Below are positions 12,385 through 24,449 of a stretch of 64,000 nt of DNA, one piece after another. Under the pieces are notes generated by a model, which searched no databases, had not been told where the DNA came from, and saw only the letters and a list, made by a program, of their open reading frames with translations. Origin of the DNA: Aulostomus chinensis (taxonomy: Eukaryota; Chordata; Actinopteri; Syngnathiformes; Aulostomidae); NCBI GenBank assembly GCA_037954235.1, contig JBBMOA010000014.1:18820273-18884272 (forward strand), given 5' to 3'. A program made the position numbers and the translations under genes. Position 1 is the first letter of the stretch; each line of letters opens with the position of its first letter.

Positions 12385-14141
12385 GTACTGTGGAAACAGC
12401 TTTTTCCATCGTGTAATGTCTCGTCTCTGTCTTCATCAGACTCATAGCTTGTGTCAAATCTGGTCACTGCAACCCGTATTACTTTCTCCTTATGTTGTTT
12501 CTTATTTTCTTTCTATCGAGTCTTGAAAAGACTTGTTTATTTGCAGAGTCAAAGGCAAATTCCAATAAGACCATGAAAGAACGCACAGTCTGCCAGCTTT
12601 GGTACGTGATCAGACATGCTTCAGCCTGAGGCTGTTAAGGCATGCAGACAGAGACATAAAATGGTTAAAATAAATGTAACTTTACCACTCACTTGTATCT
12701 TTCGTGCAAACCACTGCTGTCTTATTTATGTCTGGGTGAGACTATGTTTCAATGAATCGAGGAGTGAATGAAGCATTGTGGTTGAGAGCTTTCCTCAGAA
12801 GCCCTTTTGTTATGGACACATTTAGAGCTATCTCATGACCACGTATTCACACTCCACCAGTGGTGGGCTCTGACTGAGATCAGGCAGACAAGGACAGCCA
12901 AAGGAAGAAAAAGGATTTGTCTTTCACACATTGAATATGGTCTACATTTTGAACCATTGTGTTTACATAAACTTTAGACAAAGCCTTAAACTTAAACTTG
13001 TAGGTATTCTCTAAAATCAACTGATTCAGTCAACAAACCTTCAAATTCCAACGCTACTGTCAGTATTTATAATGTGAACACACAATCGTAGTGAAGTACA
13101 CACACAAACTTCTGCTGATTTGAGTCAGAGTGAAAAACCACAGGAAACGTTGAGACAGGCAGTTCAAAATGGACACAAATGCGGATATACTGTAGTATCA
13201 TGTTGCAGCCAGTCACTTGAATCTGACTGCAGGGTTAAATCAGAGCTCTAATCCTCCAAAGTACTGAATGGAAATTCGGTGGAGGGCTACAGGCTCAAGG
13301 TTCAATGAAGCCCCATTATTCTGTCTCATATCTGTGACATTTTTCTCTTGGATGTAGAACTGTAATAAACTGACCATCAGTTAATATTGAATTGCTGACA
13401 TGTATGTTTTATTATCATAACAATCAAGGCATCGGAGCACATTAGCACTCATTGAGGTCCTGCTCCTAATCAGTGTGTATCACTTGGCAGATGTTTAATA
13501 GCTCCATCTATAGATAACCTATTGAATGCTTCATTCATAAGAAGTCTTTCATCAGTTCTCCTGGTATATTTTCATCCAGTATTTTAATGGGGGTGATTAA
13601 AGTAACGCACTAATTTTTTTCAGTTTTGCCACCACAGCACTCAGGTTTGTATCTCATCATTCAAAGCATCGTGGCTGAGCAAAAGCAGTGTTCTGTCAAG
13701 TCTGGATGCCATTTATTCCCTCAATTTTGTTGCTTCTTATATCGTAGGAAAGCTGTGTGAAAAGGTCATTTTATCATGCAGAGCAATGGAGGCGATAATT
13801 GCAGAAACAGTATGCAGTATGTACTTGAGTCATTCGTAGCAACTTGACAACGGCATGTATGGCCTTTAGCAATAGCAACAGTGATAGGGTCTCATGCAGT
13901 GTTTGGTTAGTCTGGGTTAAAACGGTGGATTGAGAGGGAAGAAGAAAGTCATACACTAATCCTGTTGTTCTGTTTCACAGAGACATCCCACCATCTGAAA
14001 ACAACAGTTTCGCTGACCCCTTTGTGACCTGGTTTCAGAGCTGGAACCAGCCGGGTCTTCTCTCAGGAAGGTCACAATTTACACTTAAAAATAATTGTTA
14101 CTCTGGAGGGCTCATTCTCCCCTTTTCTCAGGGGAAACAGT
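12385..14141. other. No gene recognised; probable first intron of mob3c
   Basis: Non-coding by inspection. Two candidate 3' splice sites precede the mob3c ATG: ttctgtttcacag ending 13980 and ctccccttttctcag ending 14141. Confidence 0.4.
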
Positions 14142-14152
14142 TGAGTGAGTCA

Positions 14153-16457
14153 ATGGCGTTGTGTCTTGGACAGGTATTCAGCAAAGACAAAACATTCAGG
14201 CCGCGGAAGCGTTTTGAACCCGGTACCCAACGTTTTGAACTTTACAAGAAGGCACAGGCCTCACTCAAGTCTGGCTTGGACCTGAGGAAAGTGGTTCAAC
14301 TACCCGAGGGTGAGAACATCAATGACTGGATTGCTGTGCACGTGGTGGATTTCTTCAATAGGATCAACCTGATCTATGGCACGGTCAGCGAGTACTGCAC
14401 TGAGCGCACCTGTCCCATCATGTCCGGAGGTCTTAGGTACGAATACAGGTGGCAGGATGGTGATGACTACAAGAAGCCCACCAAGTTGCCTGCTCTCAAG
14501 TACATGAACCTTCTAATGGACTGGATAGAGTCGCTCATCAACAATGAAGACATCTTCCCCACCAGAGTAGGTGTGTGAGGAGTTTATAAATGACAGCAGC
14601 AGGCTGTCATTGATTGTGTAACTGAATGTTGCCTACACAGTCAGTATTAAAGTGTTAGGTTGGAGTGCTGTGCAGTCCTCGTCATTATCATCTCAAATTG
14701 GATGATAAAGGTTCAAGCAGGGTTAATGAAACAATAAGCTTGACATTTAGGATAAATTGAATGGCTAGCTGTGATGTTAGTTTTTCTCATCAGATTTTAC
14801 TATCAGCACTTATCCGCGGTGAGAGATAATGCTTGATGAAAGGATGAAGTTTGGGGAGGGGGTCTCAGTGGTTTACACTAAAATGTCCATGTGCTCATCC
14901 AATGACCTATTTTTCTCTGGGAGTTCTGGTTTCCCACAGTAGCCCATGTATATGTAGGTCAGGTGAAATGAAAACATTCCAATTGGGGCATCTTATTTCA
15001 GAGTCCCTACTCAATATCACTGGGCCCCCACATAGGACGGTCATAGTGGGCCATAACCCATCACAACTAGCAAAACTAGGAATAAAAGTTAGTAAGGAAT
15101 AAAAGTTGGCAACTGAATGAAAACAGACAAAAACAAGGCCAATATCAGAGCTTTTATAGTGGCAGGGAAAGAAGGACTCAGTCAGTAGAAGAAGGAGCTC
15201 ACGGATTGGGGCCCTAAATTGCTACAGGCCCCAATCCTTACCTGCATGTATGGTGGTCCTGAGCAGGTAAAAAGCAAAAAACCCTGTGGTTTTGTTTTAT
15301 CTATTTATTTTTTGCTTGTAATAACCTGTCACTGGAAAGAACAAAATTTACTCATTGTATGTAATGAAAAAGAATGTATTGTCTTATCAAACTCCTTTAA
15401 TTTCCTGAGGTGTTCCTTGTTTATGGATTCTGTATGTTGCACTGAGATAATGTGTCTTGATTTCAGACAAATGAGCTTTTAGGACTGACTGAGTCATTAT
15501 GCTTAATGATTGGTTCTTAAATGCATTGCCTTATCACAAAATGAAGATAGATGCCATAAAAAAAATACAAGTATCTTCCACAGGTCATATACGGAAACTT
15601 TTGTTGTTGTTGTTGCTCATCTGAGTTTTCCTGGTAAACTCAACAACTTTCTTCCTTCTTCACTCCAGGTGTTCCCTTCCCCAAGAACTTCCAGCAGGTG
15701 TGCAAAAAGATCCTGAGCCGTCTCTTCAGGGTGTTTGTGCATGTTTACATCCATCATTTTGACAGCGTCTGCAGCATGGGTGCAGAGGCTCATATCAACA
15801 CCTGCTACAAACACTACTACTTCTTCATCTCTGAGTTCAACCTTATTGACCACTCAGAACTGGAGCCTCTGGTGAGACCTGCGTGAAGGGGGAGACAGGG
15901 GTCAGGAGAATTAGATTGATGTTATATATATTTGAGGAGTTGTCATTCTTAAGGAAACTATCTGCCATCCAGCCATCTTTAATTTTATTTAGGTTATAAT
16001 CAACAATGTTTATTTCTTCCCCAATTTTTTCATTCATGAAAATTGTACAATTTGAGTGGTTTGAATCAGTAACCCTTACAAGCCTTGTGCACTTATGAAA
16101 TGACACAAATTTTATGAGCAAGTTGCTTTTTTTGGGTGGGGGGAAAAGACATAAAAAGCTTCCATTATCATCATTATGAAGACTGAGACGTGAAATCAAC
16201 TAGGAATGAGACGATTATGTCACCCATTTGCAGAGGAGATGGCAAACATAAACAAAAAACTTATATAGATCGGCCTTTTGTACCCAAGACAATCATCTTA
16301 TCACATTAGGATAATGCACATTTTATTGTTTTTCACACTAAAAATGTAGATGCCACTTCAGGATAATCGCACATCTCCATATGCAATATCATCTGTTCAA
16401 CATATCTGTTGTTTTCTTCTTCTACAGAAAGAGATGACTGAGAAGATATGCAATTAA
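14153..16457 (+). CDS. mob3c: MOB kinase activator 3C
   Basis: MOB proteins are small zinc-binding adaptors that bind NDR/LATS/MST-type kinases; the MOB3 group is the least understood. Coding exons are 14153-14570, 15669-15871 and 16428-16457, with GT-AG junctions, joining in frame to 216 residues, the length I recall for human MOB3C. The start is MALCLGQVFSKDKTFRPRKR, whose MALCL form points to MOB3C rather than 3A or 3B. The zinc ligands fit C82, C87 (SEYCTERTC), H164 and H169 (HVYIHHF). The conserved GTQRFELYKKAQ and DWIAVHVVDFFNR blocks are present, and the end is KEMTEKICN. The frame stays open upstream to about 14024 but has no ATG and lacks MOB similarity, so it is read as UTR or intron. 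mknk1 follows in tandem, as in human. Confidence 0.95.
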
Positions 16458-16979
16458 ACAAAGATGAAGGAGACGGCCTTTTTGGAGACATCATCAACTT
16501 CAAAACACGCAAAACAAAGAACTGTGTTCATAAAGATATGTGAATGGTATTCTTAATGTCGATGGTGTCATTAAATCTTCACAGAGCTTTTCCCTTACTG
16601 TAGCGATGGTGATGCGCCATTATGAGTTTGTGCTTGTTAATAATTCTACATCCTTCCCCTCTAACTCCCTGTGCATGTTTGTTTGTGTTTGTTGTTTTAA
16701 ATATTTTTTTTTTACAGTGTGAAGCCTTATTTTGTGAATGAAGCTCATGTTTTATTTGATGTTTTTATAGTTTAAAGTACATACAGTCCAAAATGTTTTA
16801 TGTTTTGCACGTTTCTTTATTTAAAGAACCTCCCACATAAAATATGCACACAAAAAAATTGATGGCGATTCTGTTTTTACTTTCACAGATAAATCTTTTT
16901 TCACTCCTTTACGTATTTTATTTAATTTAGCCTACACAAGTCAAAAAAACGTGTCCCTGAACCTGGTGAGACCTGCCCA

Positions 16980-17184
16980 AGTGACGTTTCAGTATCAACA
17001 TAGTCTAGACCAATAGGAGAATAAGGAATGCAAATGCTGGCGGGGCAAACATCTGTTTATGTTCTTTCCCGCCGTGTGCGTCACTGGTTGCTTGACTGAT
17101 GGATCACAGCTAGCAATGGATGCTTACATCAGCTGTCGGAGGCTTTGACGAAGGGGTTTTGGCCGGTTTGGACACTTAGGCCAG
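16980..17184 (+). promoter_or_regulatory. mknk1 promoter and candidate non-coding exon 1 with a small uORF
   Basis: A CCAAT box lies at 17010-17014 and a CRE-like tgacgtt near 16982, ahead of a GC-richer stretch. A plausible 5' splice site (ttaggccag|gtcagagg) near 17184 would end a non-coding first exon. Within it, 17116-17148 is an 11-codon upstream ORF (MDAYISCRRL, stop) that could lower translation of the main ORF. The transcription start is inferred. Confidence 0.45.
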
Positions 17185-17878
17185 GTCAGAGGATTCACTG
17201 AAATAATATGTTTTTGCCTTACCGGTATCTGTCCCGGCTGTTAGTAAGATCAAAAACAGCAAATGTACGTCTATCGTTAGCAGACACTGGCTAAGTGTTT
17301 TGTTAGCTAGTAGAAGCTAACGAGAATAATGGCTTGTGATTGTAAATTTTAGAGGCGGCAGTTCAGTTAAATATGTGTTTTCTAATCTTAACAATGTTGT
17401 GTTTTTGATAGCGTTCACGGACGGTGCCAGTGTTTGTGCAAATAGTGCTCCCGCTAAGTGGGACATGGCTAATGGCTGTTAAGGTTGAACTGCTTCGGTG
17501 TCAGTAACGTTACATTCACTGACTTAAGGTAGTTAACTACCGTGTTTCGTAAGTACCTCAGTTTGTGGTCGCTAGCTTCACTAGCTTTGTAGTGGTATAC
17601 ACATCATAGTTTAATTTGACCTGTAATGTGTTTGCTAATCATTCGCATAATATCGGGGGAAGCTTACGTCAAAGATGACTATATTTGACTCGTAGACTCA
17701 CTTAACCGAGACAAAAACCGACCACTTAAGGGTTAAAGGATTATTAATCCTCTTTAGAAACTTTTATTTCAGTGATTGATGGACTTTTCCTTCGCTGAGA
17801 GTCTTTTAAAGTAACTGTTTAGCATACACTGTGTTACAGAAATATTAAATGTCTGTGACGTGTCCTCAGTTGGCAGAC

Positions 17879-20800
17879 ATGGTGAGACACAGCGTGATGA
17901 CGGAGTTGCAAACCTTCCAGCACTCTCTCCAGCTCCAGGTATTATCTAATAACCTGATATAAAACTCGCAACTTCCTGAGACAATATTTTCTAAACTTCC
18001 AGGAATGTTGTAAAGATTATCAATACGGAAACACATATTTCACCACTCATGGTGAGTCATGAACTTTGTATAAATGCCTCTGGTATTATCCTGGGTGAGG
18101 TAAGGCTGTTGGCATTTCCAGTATTCTGTCACTGTTTTGGCAGGTTGCAGAAGAGGAAGATGGGCTAGTATTACTGATCTTACAACTGCATTTTTATTAC
18201 TATACGTTATCATTATGTTGTAATCCTGGTCTCGCCACTGAAAACAAAGAAGAGATAAATATGTATATGTATTTCTTCTCCTGCATTCTCTACTGTAACC
18301 GCTGTACAAGCCTCTGATCTCTCTCGCATGTTCCCTCGGTCTTTTCCCCCTCCCACGTGGCCTCCTCCTCTCTGTTACAGGGCAACTCCCTGGCTGTGGG
18401 CCAAGTTGGACAGAGCTGTGGGGTAATTCAGGGGGGTGGGATTGCTTCAGAGGGCAGTCAGCACCTCTCTCAAGCCCCAGCAGGTACATCAGCTCCCTTA
18501 TTGAGAGTAGTATAACACGTCGGACATGTCCATGGTGTTTTAACTCTTTTGCTTTTGTGCTGCTGCAGATATTGAGAAAAGTCAGCCAGTGAACATCCCA
18601 GATGCAGCCAAAAGAAAGAAGAAGAAAAGAACTAGAGCGACAGATAGTTCCACTGGCACGTTTGATGGTAATAAGGCTGATTATTGTGAGTCATTTTGTC
18701 TCTGGAAACGCATATCCATCTTGATAAACAGCCAATATGTTTTTGTTGTTGTTGTTTTCAGACCTCTACAAGCTGACAGATGAGGTGCTGGGTCAGGGAG
18801 CGTATGCTAAAGTCCAAGGATGTGTAAGCCTGCAGAATGGACAGGAGTTTGCTGTGAAGGTGAGGTGAACATTAAAAAACAATTTTAAAATAAAAAACAA
18901 CAACAAACTAAAAGACCACATAGACAGCAAGTTTAAACTATAACCTGTTACACTTTTATATGAATAACTGGTTTCTCTGTGTTTTGGATCACGTAGGTCA
19001 TTGAAAAGAGTGCAGGACACAGCCGCAGCAGAGTCTTTCGAGAAGTGGAGACACTCTACCAGTGTCAAGGAAACAAGTGAGTGTATTCATTACGACACAT
19101 GAGATATACACATTTAACTAAACTATACATTAGCACCAAAGGAAAACATGTTCTTATCAGTGGTACACGTTTTCTTCCAGGAATGTTTTGGAATTGGTCC
19201 AGTTCTTTGAAGACAACTCCTGCTTTTATTTGGTTTTTGAAAAGTTGCGTGGAGGTAATTCTTGGCCGATGACTTCACCTTGTGATCACATGCATGAGTC
19301 TCCGTGGACACACTAATTGCTAATTTTGTTTTCTGTGTGCTACCCTCAGGCTCCATTCTTACACATATTCAGAACCGAAAGCACTTTGATGAGCTGGAGG
19401 CCAGTAAGGTGGTTCGGGACATTGCTCAAGCTCTCGACTTTTTGCACACAAAAGGTAGGTAAGAATTCAAGCGGTCTATTGACTTCAGTCATGTTTTTGT
19501 CTGTTGTGGTAACATTTGGGTTTCTATCAACTTGTTGTGCTGCATATTTTGAGGTATCTCATTATAAAAGTTTGATAGAAATGGAATAATGTTAACAAAT
19601 GGAAACAATAGTCCCCCGATTCCACAGACAAAGTTTGAACACTGGCTCAAGTTGTTTTTTTGTATTTGTTTTCTATTTCAAAAAATATGATGACTACAAA
19701 ACATCGCCTCTACCAGCATCTTCTGGTAGCCTATTTTATTTTTTCGTAACCAGTTGATGATACATATCTAAAGCACATTTCCTTTTTTTGCGACATTGCA
19801 ACATCCATCCGTCCATTTTCTTCAGCTTGTCTTGTTAAGGGTCGCGGGAGGGGCTGGAGCCTATCCCAGTGGCTTTTGGGCAAGAGGCAGGGTTCACTCT
19901 GGGTGGGTCACCAGTCCATCACAGCACCAACACATAGAGACAGACAACCATTCACACTCACAGCAAAACCTAGGGTCAATTTAGAGTATCAATCAGCCTC
20001 GTCCCCTCTTGATGTCTTTGGACTGTGGGAGGAAGCTGGAGTACCAGAGAGAACCCACACAGGAACAGGGAGAACATGCAGACTCACACAGAAAGATCCT
20101 GTGATGGAGCTGGGACCCGAACCTGGAACCTTCTTGCTGTGAGGGGACAGTGCTGACCACTGCACCACTGTGCCACCTCATTGCAACATTTGCTTGTCAA
20201 TTCAATGTAAACACAATAACTGTGCTTTCCTACAGGTATTGCCCATAGAGACCTTAAACTGGAGAACATCCTTTGTGAATACACTGATCGAGTGAGTGAG
20301 GAAGCTGTTCAGAGAAGTTTGACAGATGGCTACATGTATCAACAGTATAGTGATGCCTTTCCTCTCTATACTCAGGTGTCGCCAGTAAAGATCTGTGACT
20401 TTGATCTGGGAAGTGGAGTGAAACTTAGCAGCGCCTGCACGCCCATAACGACCCCAGAGCTCACAACACCGGTAACAGTTTCGTTTTAAGTCCAGTCACT
20501 TGCTTTACTTTCTCTTTTTTTAATGTTTTCTCTCTCTGTTAGTGTGGCTCAGCAGAGTACATGGCTCCAGAAGTAGTAGAGGTATTCACAGATGAAGCCT
20601 CCTTCTACGATAAGCGCTGTGACCTGTGGAGCCTCGGGGTCATTCTCTACATCCTGTTGAGTGGCAGCCCTCCCTTTACTGGTCACTGCGGCACTGACTG
20701 TGGCTGGGACCGAGGAGAAACCTGCAGAACATGTCAGGTACGCTTGCCAGTTATGACTTTCATGTCTCAGTGTCTTTCTTATACCCCTTTCACACTGAAA

Positions 20801-23800
20801 CACACGTGTCGAAGTGGTTTTTTTTTACCCGCCTTTGCTCGACATCAAGGCACTGTGAGGGCTGCGTGCCTGTGTTTTTCTCTATCGTACGTCATTGTTA
20901 CACATAAAAGTGCGCCGTGTCTCAAAATGCCGGTGATGTTCCCATAAATCACCGTGTCTCTTACAGTTCCAGAAATCTGCCGCCGGATCTCCTCTTCACC
21001 GCGGATGATGAGCAGCTCGCAGTCTTAATGATCTTGCCAGTGCGCTGCCATGATCATGAAAAAAGATGTGCAAGATCGCTACACAAGTTGTTTCTAAACA
21101 CGGTCGCGCTTGCGCATTTAATGTTAGGGTTCCCGATGGGAGTTCCCAAGTATAGATTAATACACGTAAGATCATCCACATGTAAATTGTTTGGACAAAA
21201 AGGAGTGAAATAGAGTCTTGGGGACATCGACAGGAAGACAGATCTTATGGCAGAGGCCAAAACTTTATTGAGAGATGAGTGAGCAGCTCTCGCAGCCCAG
21301 CCCAATTTAAAAACTTTTTTTAATGTATTTATTTATTTATTTTCCGGAGCTTCCACAATAACAGCCTGACAAGTGGCACAGTGACGAAATCAGAATGCCA
21401 TAGGAAGGTCGCGAGAAACCTGAGACAACACAGGTTGCCTTTGTCACACTGCAGGCGAGCCGCTCAACACCCGGGTCACTTGGAGGGTCAGTGGACACGG
21501 GTCGAAATGCCGAGTCGACCCTTTCAGAGTGCCCAAACACCCGCGTTCACCCGCATTTTTGGTGCAGTGTGAAAGGGGCTTTATTTGACAAACACTTCCT
21601 TTGTTGCGATCCTGAAAATATTCTTCCACAAGCATCAAATTATTAGCTTAATGAGAACAAAGTTGAGCCAAACATTCTTTTTTATCCTATTTTCAAAGTG
21701 GTGGCTCAGTGAATGGAGGAGTTAGTAAAAGAATAAAAGAATAATTAAAAAATGTAACATTACCTCTCGTGATGACATCTGTCGGTACAATCACAAGTTA
21801 AATTTCTAACATTCTAAATGTTGTAATATTCTGTTAAATGGGGGTGCTGTGTGTCTCTTCTCCCTCTGCTCCAGCTTGAACGTGTATGGCTGAATCACAC
21901 CAACTGTTTATTTCCATTTGCCAGACTGTCCTTTTATTAAGGATTTTATCACCATACACTAAATATAGACAAGGTTTAGAATTAAAAGTAAGCCATATTA
22001 AGGACGTTTTTTTTCTTTCTTCTTTGGGGAAAAAAACCACCTAAAAATGTAATATGTTATTTTGCACAGAGGAATTTTAAGGATTAATCAATGCTGGAAG
22101 AACTTTTTTTTTACTTTAAGAGGGCTGTGAGTATTTGTGGAATCTCTAGGCATGACTCATTTTCCTCAGTTGTCACTAGCAACTATTGAGCAGCAGATTT
22201 CTTTCAAAAATAGACACAGATTTCAGATATTCACCTACTGGAGTACGAGTGTCAGACCACGTGTGTGTGGAGAGTGTTTCCTTTCTGCGTCACTACAGTC
22301 ACACAACAGTTGTGCTGTACAGTCTAAAAAGACAGTGATATTTTGTCTCCAGAGTCACCTATTCGAGAGCATCCAGCAGGGCAAATACGAGTTTCCAGAC
22401 AAGGACTGGGCTCACATCACAGGCGGGGCCAAAGATCTCATCACCAAGCTCTTGGTTAGAGACGCTACTCTACGCCTCAGTGCTGCTCAGGTCCTCAAGC
22501 ACCCCTGGGTGCAAGGGGTAGGTATCATTACACCTGTTGCCAAATTGCGTTCCATCATCTCGCACTCAGAGCTGGAGATGGCCATACATGCTTTCATTTC
22601 ATCCAGACTCGACTACTGTAACGCTCTTTTTTCTTGCCTAAACCAAGCATCCATAAACCGTCTCCAACTGGTCCAAAATGCAGCCGCCAGATTACTCACC
22701 AGGTCTAAGAAATCTTTTCATATCCCACCAATACTTGGTTACCTCTTACTTTCAGGATCCAGTTCAAGCTATTACTGTTCACCTACAAGGCTATCCACGG
22801 TTCTGCTCCCAGCTACATCTGTGACCTCATACACCATCATACCCCCAGTCGCTCTCTGCGGTCAGCTGACCAGGGGCTCCTGGCAGTGCCCCGCGCTACA
22901 TTAAAAACTAAAGGTGATCGGGCCTTTGCAGCAGTGGCACCACGTCTCTGGAACTCGCTTCCTCAGGCGTTGAGAGCTGCCCAGGCGGTGGACAGCTTCA
23001 AAAAACAGCTAAAAACTCATTTGTTCCGGCAAGCCTTCCTAACGTAGGCCTGAGGTTACATCCTCTCCGGGGCACCAGTGGGTTTTTTTTGCTCAGCTAT
23101 ATGGTCTTATTTATTTATTGCTGGTGGAATTTGCACTCACACCCAGTGTCGGACGGCCTCTGTCACAAGGCTATGGTTTTTATTAATGTTTGTTGTTTTG
23201 TGTTGTGTCGGTGACATCAGTCACCTCATTGTTTCTGTTTTATCTGTTTTTATTGTAAAGCACTCTGTGTATTAGTACTGCGAAGAGCGCTATACAAATA
23301 CAATTTTACTTACTTACTTACTGTTGACTAAAATATCTTAAGTTTTTGTTGCGACTCAAATCTTGCGTGAAATACGCAAGACTGCTCTCCAAGTAAATTA
23401 TCTTTGATTCAGAGATTTCAAGTACATCTTTCCCCTCTTGTTTCTACAGAATGCTCCAGAGAGAGGTCTTCCAACTCCTCATGCTCTCCAGAGGTATGAC
23501 CTACTGCTTCCAAAGTAGTAACGATATCATTAGTTGTAGTGGTTATGATAAAATAATAACAGTATTTATAGAGTACTTTCCTAAACAAATGTTACAAACT
23601 GTTTCAGAAGACAATTAAAGAGGCCATGCTGGAATGGAGACGGAATAATGCCTCGAATTCATAGCCTCTCAGGAGTGTGTTGACATCACTGCACTGTTAA
23701 CTGCACTTTTATCACAATCTGCTTTGTACTACTGGACATAATGTATATGTGAGAACCTGTACTTCATTGTACTGTACATTAAAACTACACTACACTACAG

Positions 23801-24449
23801 GTACATTCTGTAAATAATTCCCATTGCACTTTTGTATACTATATATATTCAGTTACTGCTTATGCACTTCTGGTTAGACCCAATCAACGTTTTGTTGCTT
23901 TGCACTGAACACTCATCTTATCTGATAACAGAACAGCACTACTGTGAGATAGAATACTACAAAGTAAAATAGTAGGATATTACAAAGGTCAGATAAGGGG
24001 AATCAGTACAACAATATGGTAACTTCCCCAATAAACAAATAAAACAAGATTAAAAACTGCTAGTCAAGTATTATTTATGATGCGGAAAAAACAAAGCAGA
24101 GAAAGCAAAAGAGGATGGACACTGGTATGAATGCAGGGACACAGAAAGAACTCATGAATGTGCTAACTAGTACACGTGAGTAAGAAGAATCCACTGTCAG
24201 TCAAATGAAGTGCTCCTTCTGTCTCGCAGGAACAGTAGTACCAAAGACCTGACCCAGTTTGCAGCAGAAGCCATTGCCTTCAACCGGCAGCTATCCCAGC
24301 ACGACGAGCAGCGGGAGGACGTTGGAGCCATCGTGTGCTCCATGAGGCTTTCCCCTCCTTCTAACTCCAAACTTGCTCGCAGAAGGGCACAATCCAATGC
24401 CCTGCGCACCAGGGATTTCACCCCTTCCACTGATGACCTCACAGCCTGA
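17879..24449 (+). CDS. mknk1: MAP kinase-interacting serine/threonine kinase 1 (Mnk1)
   Basis: Mnk1 is activated by ERK and p38, docks on eIF4G and phosphorylates eIF4E. Thirteen coding exons join in frame to 464 aa: 17879-17938, 18381-18483, 18569-18667, 18762-18859, 18997-19076, 19181-19254, 19350-19454, 20236-20291, 20376-20471, 20543-20737, 22353-22517, 23450-23493 and 24230-24449. Visible features are an N-terminal basic eIF4G-binding patch (KRKKKKRTRATD), glycine loop GQGAYAKV, catalytic K120, HRDLKLEN with D212, and the MNK-specific DFD (233-235) in place of DFG. The activation loop carries ITTPELTTP (Thr 250-256), followed by the MNK cysteine-rich insert (GHCGTDCGWDRGETCRTC). The C-terminal MAPK-docking LARRR is at about 440-444. 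The N-terminal 50 residues differ from human. It was told apart from mknk2 by overall similarity and by its mob3c neighbour. Confidence 0.95.
19803..20180 (-). mobile_element. SINE-like repeat (tRNA-type head, TGGA tail) in mknk1 intron
   Basis: A near full-length copy in reverse orientation. On the minus strand it has Pol III-like A-box and B-box sequences in the head, the shared body (cctcccacagtccaaagacatc; gacctgtccaggg-type; ggataggctcc) and a short TGGA-type 3' tail (catccatccgtcc on +). The same family recurs about a dozen times in the window. Confidence 0.8.
20292..20375 (+). other. 84-bp mini-intron of mknk1, in frame and free of stops
   Basis: The intron begins gtgagtgagg and ends ctctatactcag. 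Its length is 28 codons and no stop occurs in the frame of the flanking exons (it begins VSEEAVQRSLTDG). Retention would insert 28 residues between the HRD motif and the DFD motif of the kinase domain. Confidence 0.85.
20784..21578. mobile_element. Non-autonomous DNA transposon (MITE-like) with 14-bp TIRs
   Basis: Perfect terminal inverted repeats, cccctttcacactg at the left end and cagtgtgaaagggg at the right end, bound 795 bp in an mknk1 intron. No transposase is encoded. No clear target-site duplication was found, so the superfamily is left open (hAT or PIF/Harbinger-like). Confidence 0.7.
22522..23324 (+). mobile_element. 5'-truncated L2-type LINE, ORF2 C-terminus and 3' tail
   Basis: From about 22528 the frame reads AKLRSIISHSELEMAIHAFI, then SSRLDYCNALF and LQLVQNAAARLLT, which are hallmarks of the L2-clade ORF2 C-terminus. 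A frameshift near 22740 moves the rest into another frame (FRIQFKLLLFTYKAIHGS, then PRLWNSLPQALR, ending LFRQAFLT). The 3' end is classic L2: gcgctatacaaata followed by short ttac repeats at 23304-23323. The element begins only a few bases after the mknk1 splice donor at 22518. Confidence 0.85.
23609..23664 (+). other. Possible alternative terminal exon of mknk1
   Basis: A 3' splice site-like caaactgtttcag precedes a short exon-like segment. One frame reads KTIKEAMLEWRRNNASNS and then stops. Joining from the exon ending at 23493 would use a different frame, also ending within about 25 codons. Either would give a shortened C-terminus without LARRR, comparable to known short MNK isoforms. Support is weak. 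Confidence 0.25.

Noticed and set aside
12182..12457. 91-residue minus-strand frame with a serine run
   Set aside because: It is antisense to a likely non-coding exon; the serine run comes from a short purine-rich repeat (gagctgctagagctatcc region).
14024..14152. In-frame N-terminal extension of mob3c
   Set aside because: It contains no ATG in frame and no MOB similarity, and a strong 3' splice site ends at 14141.
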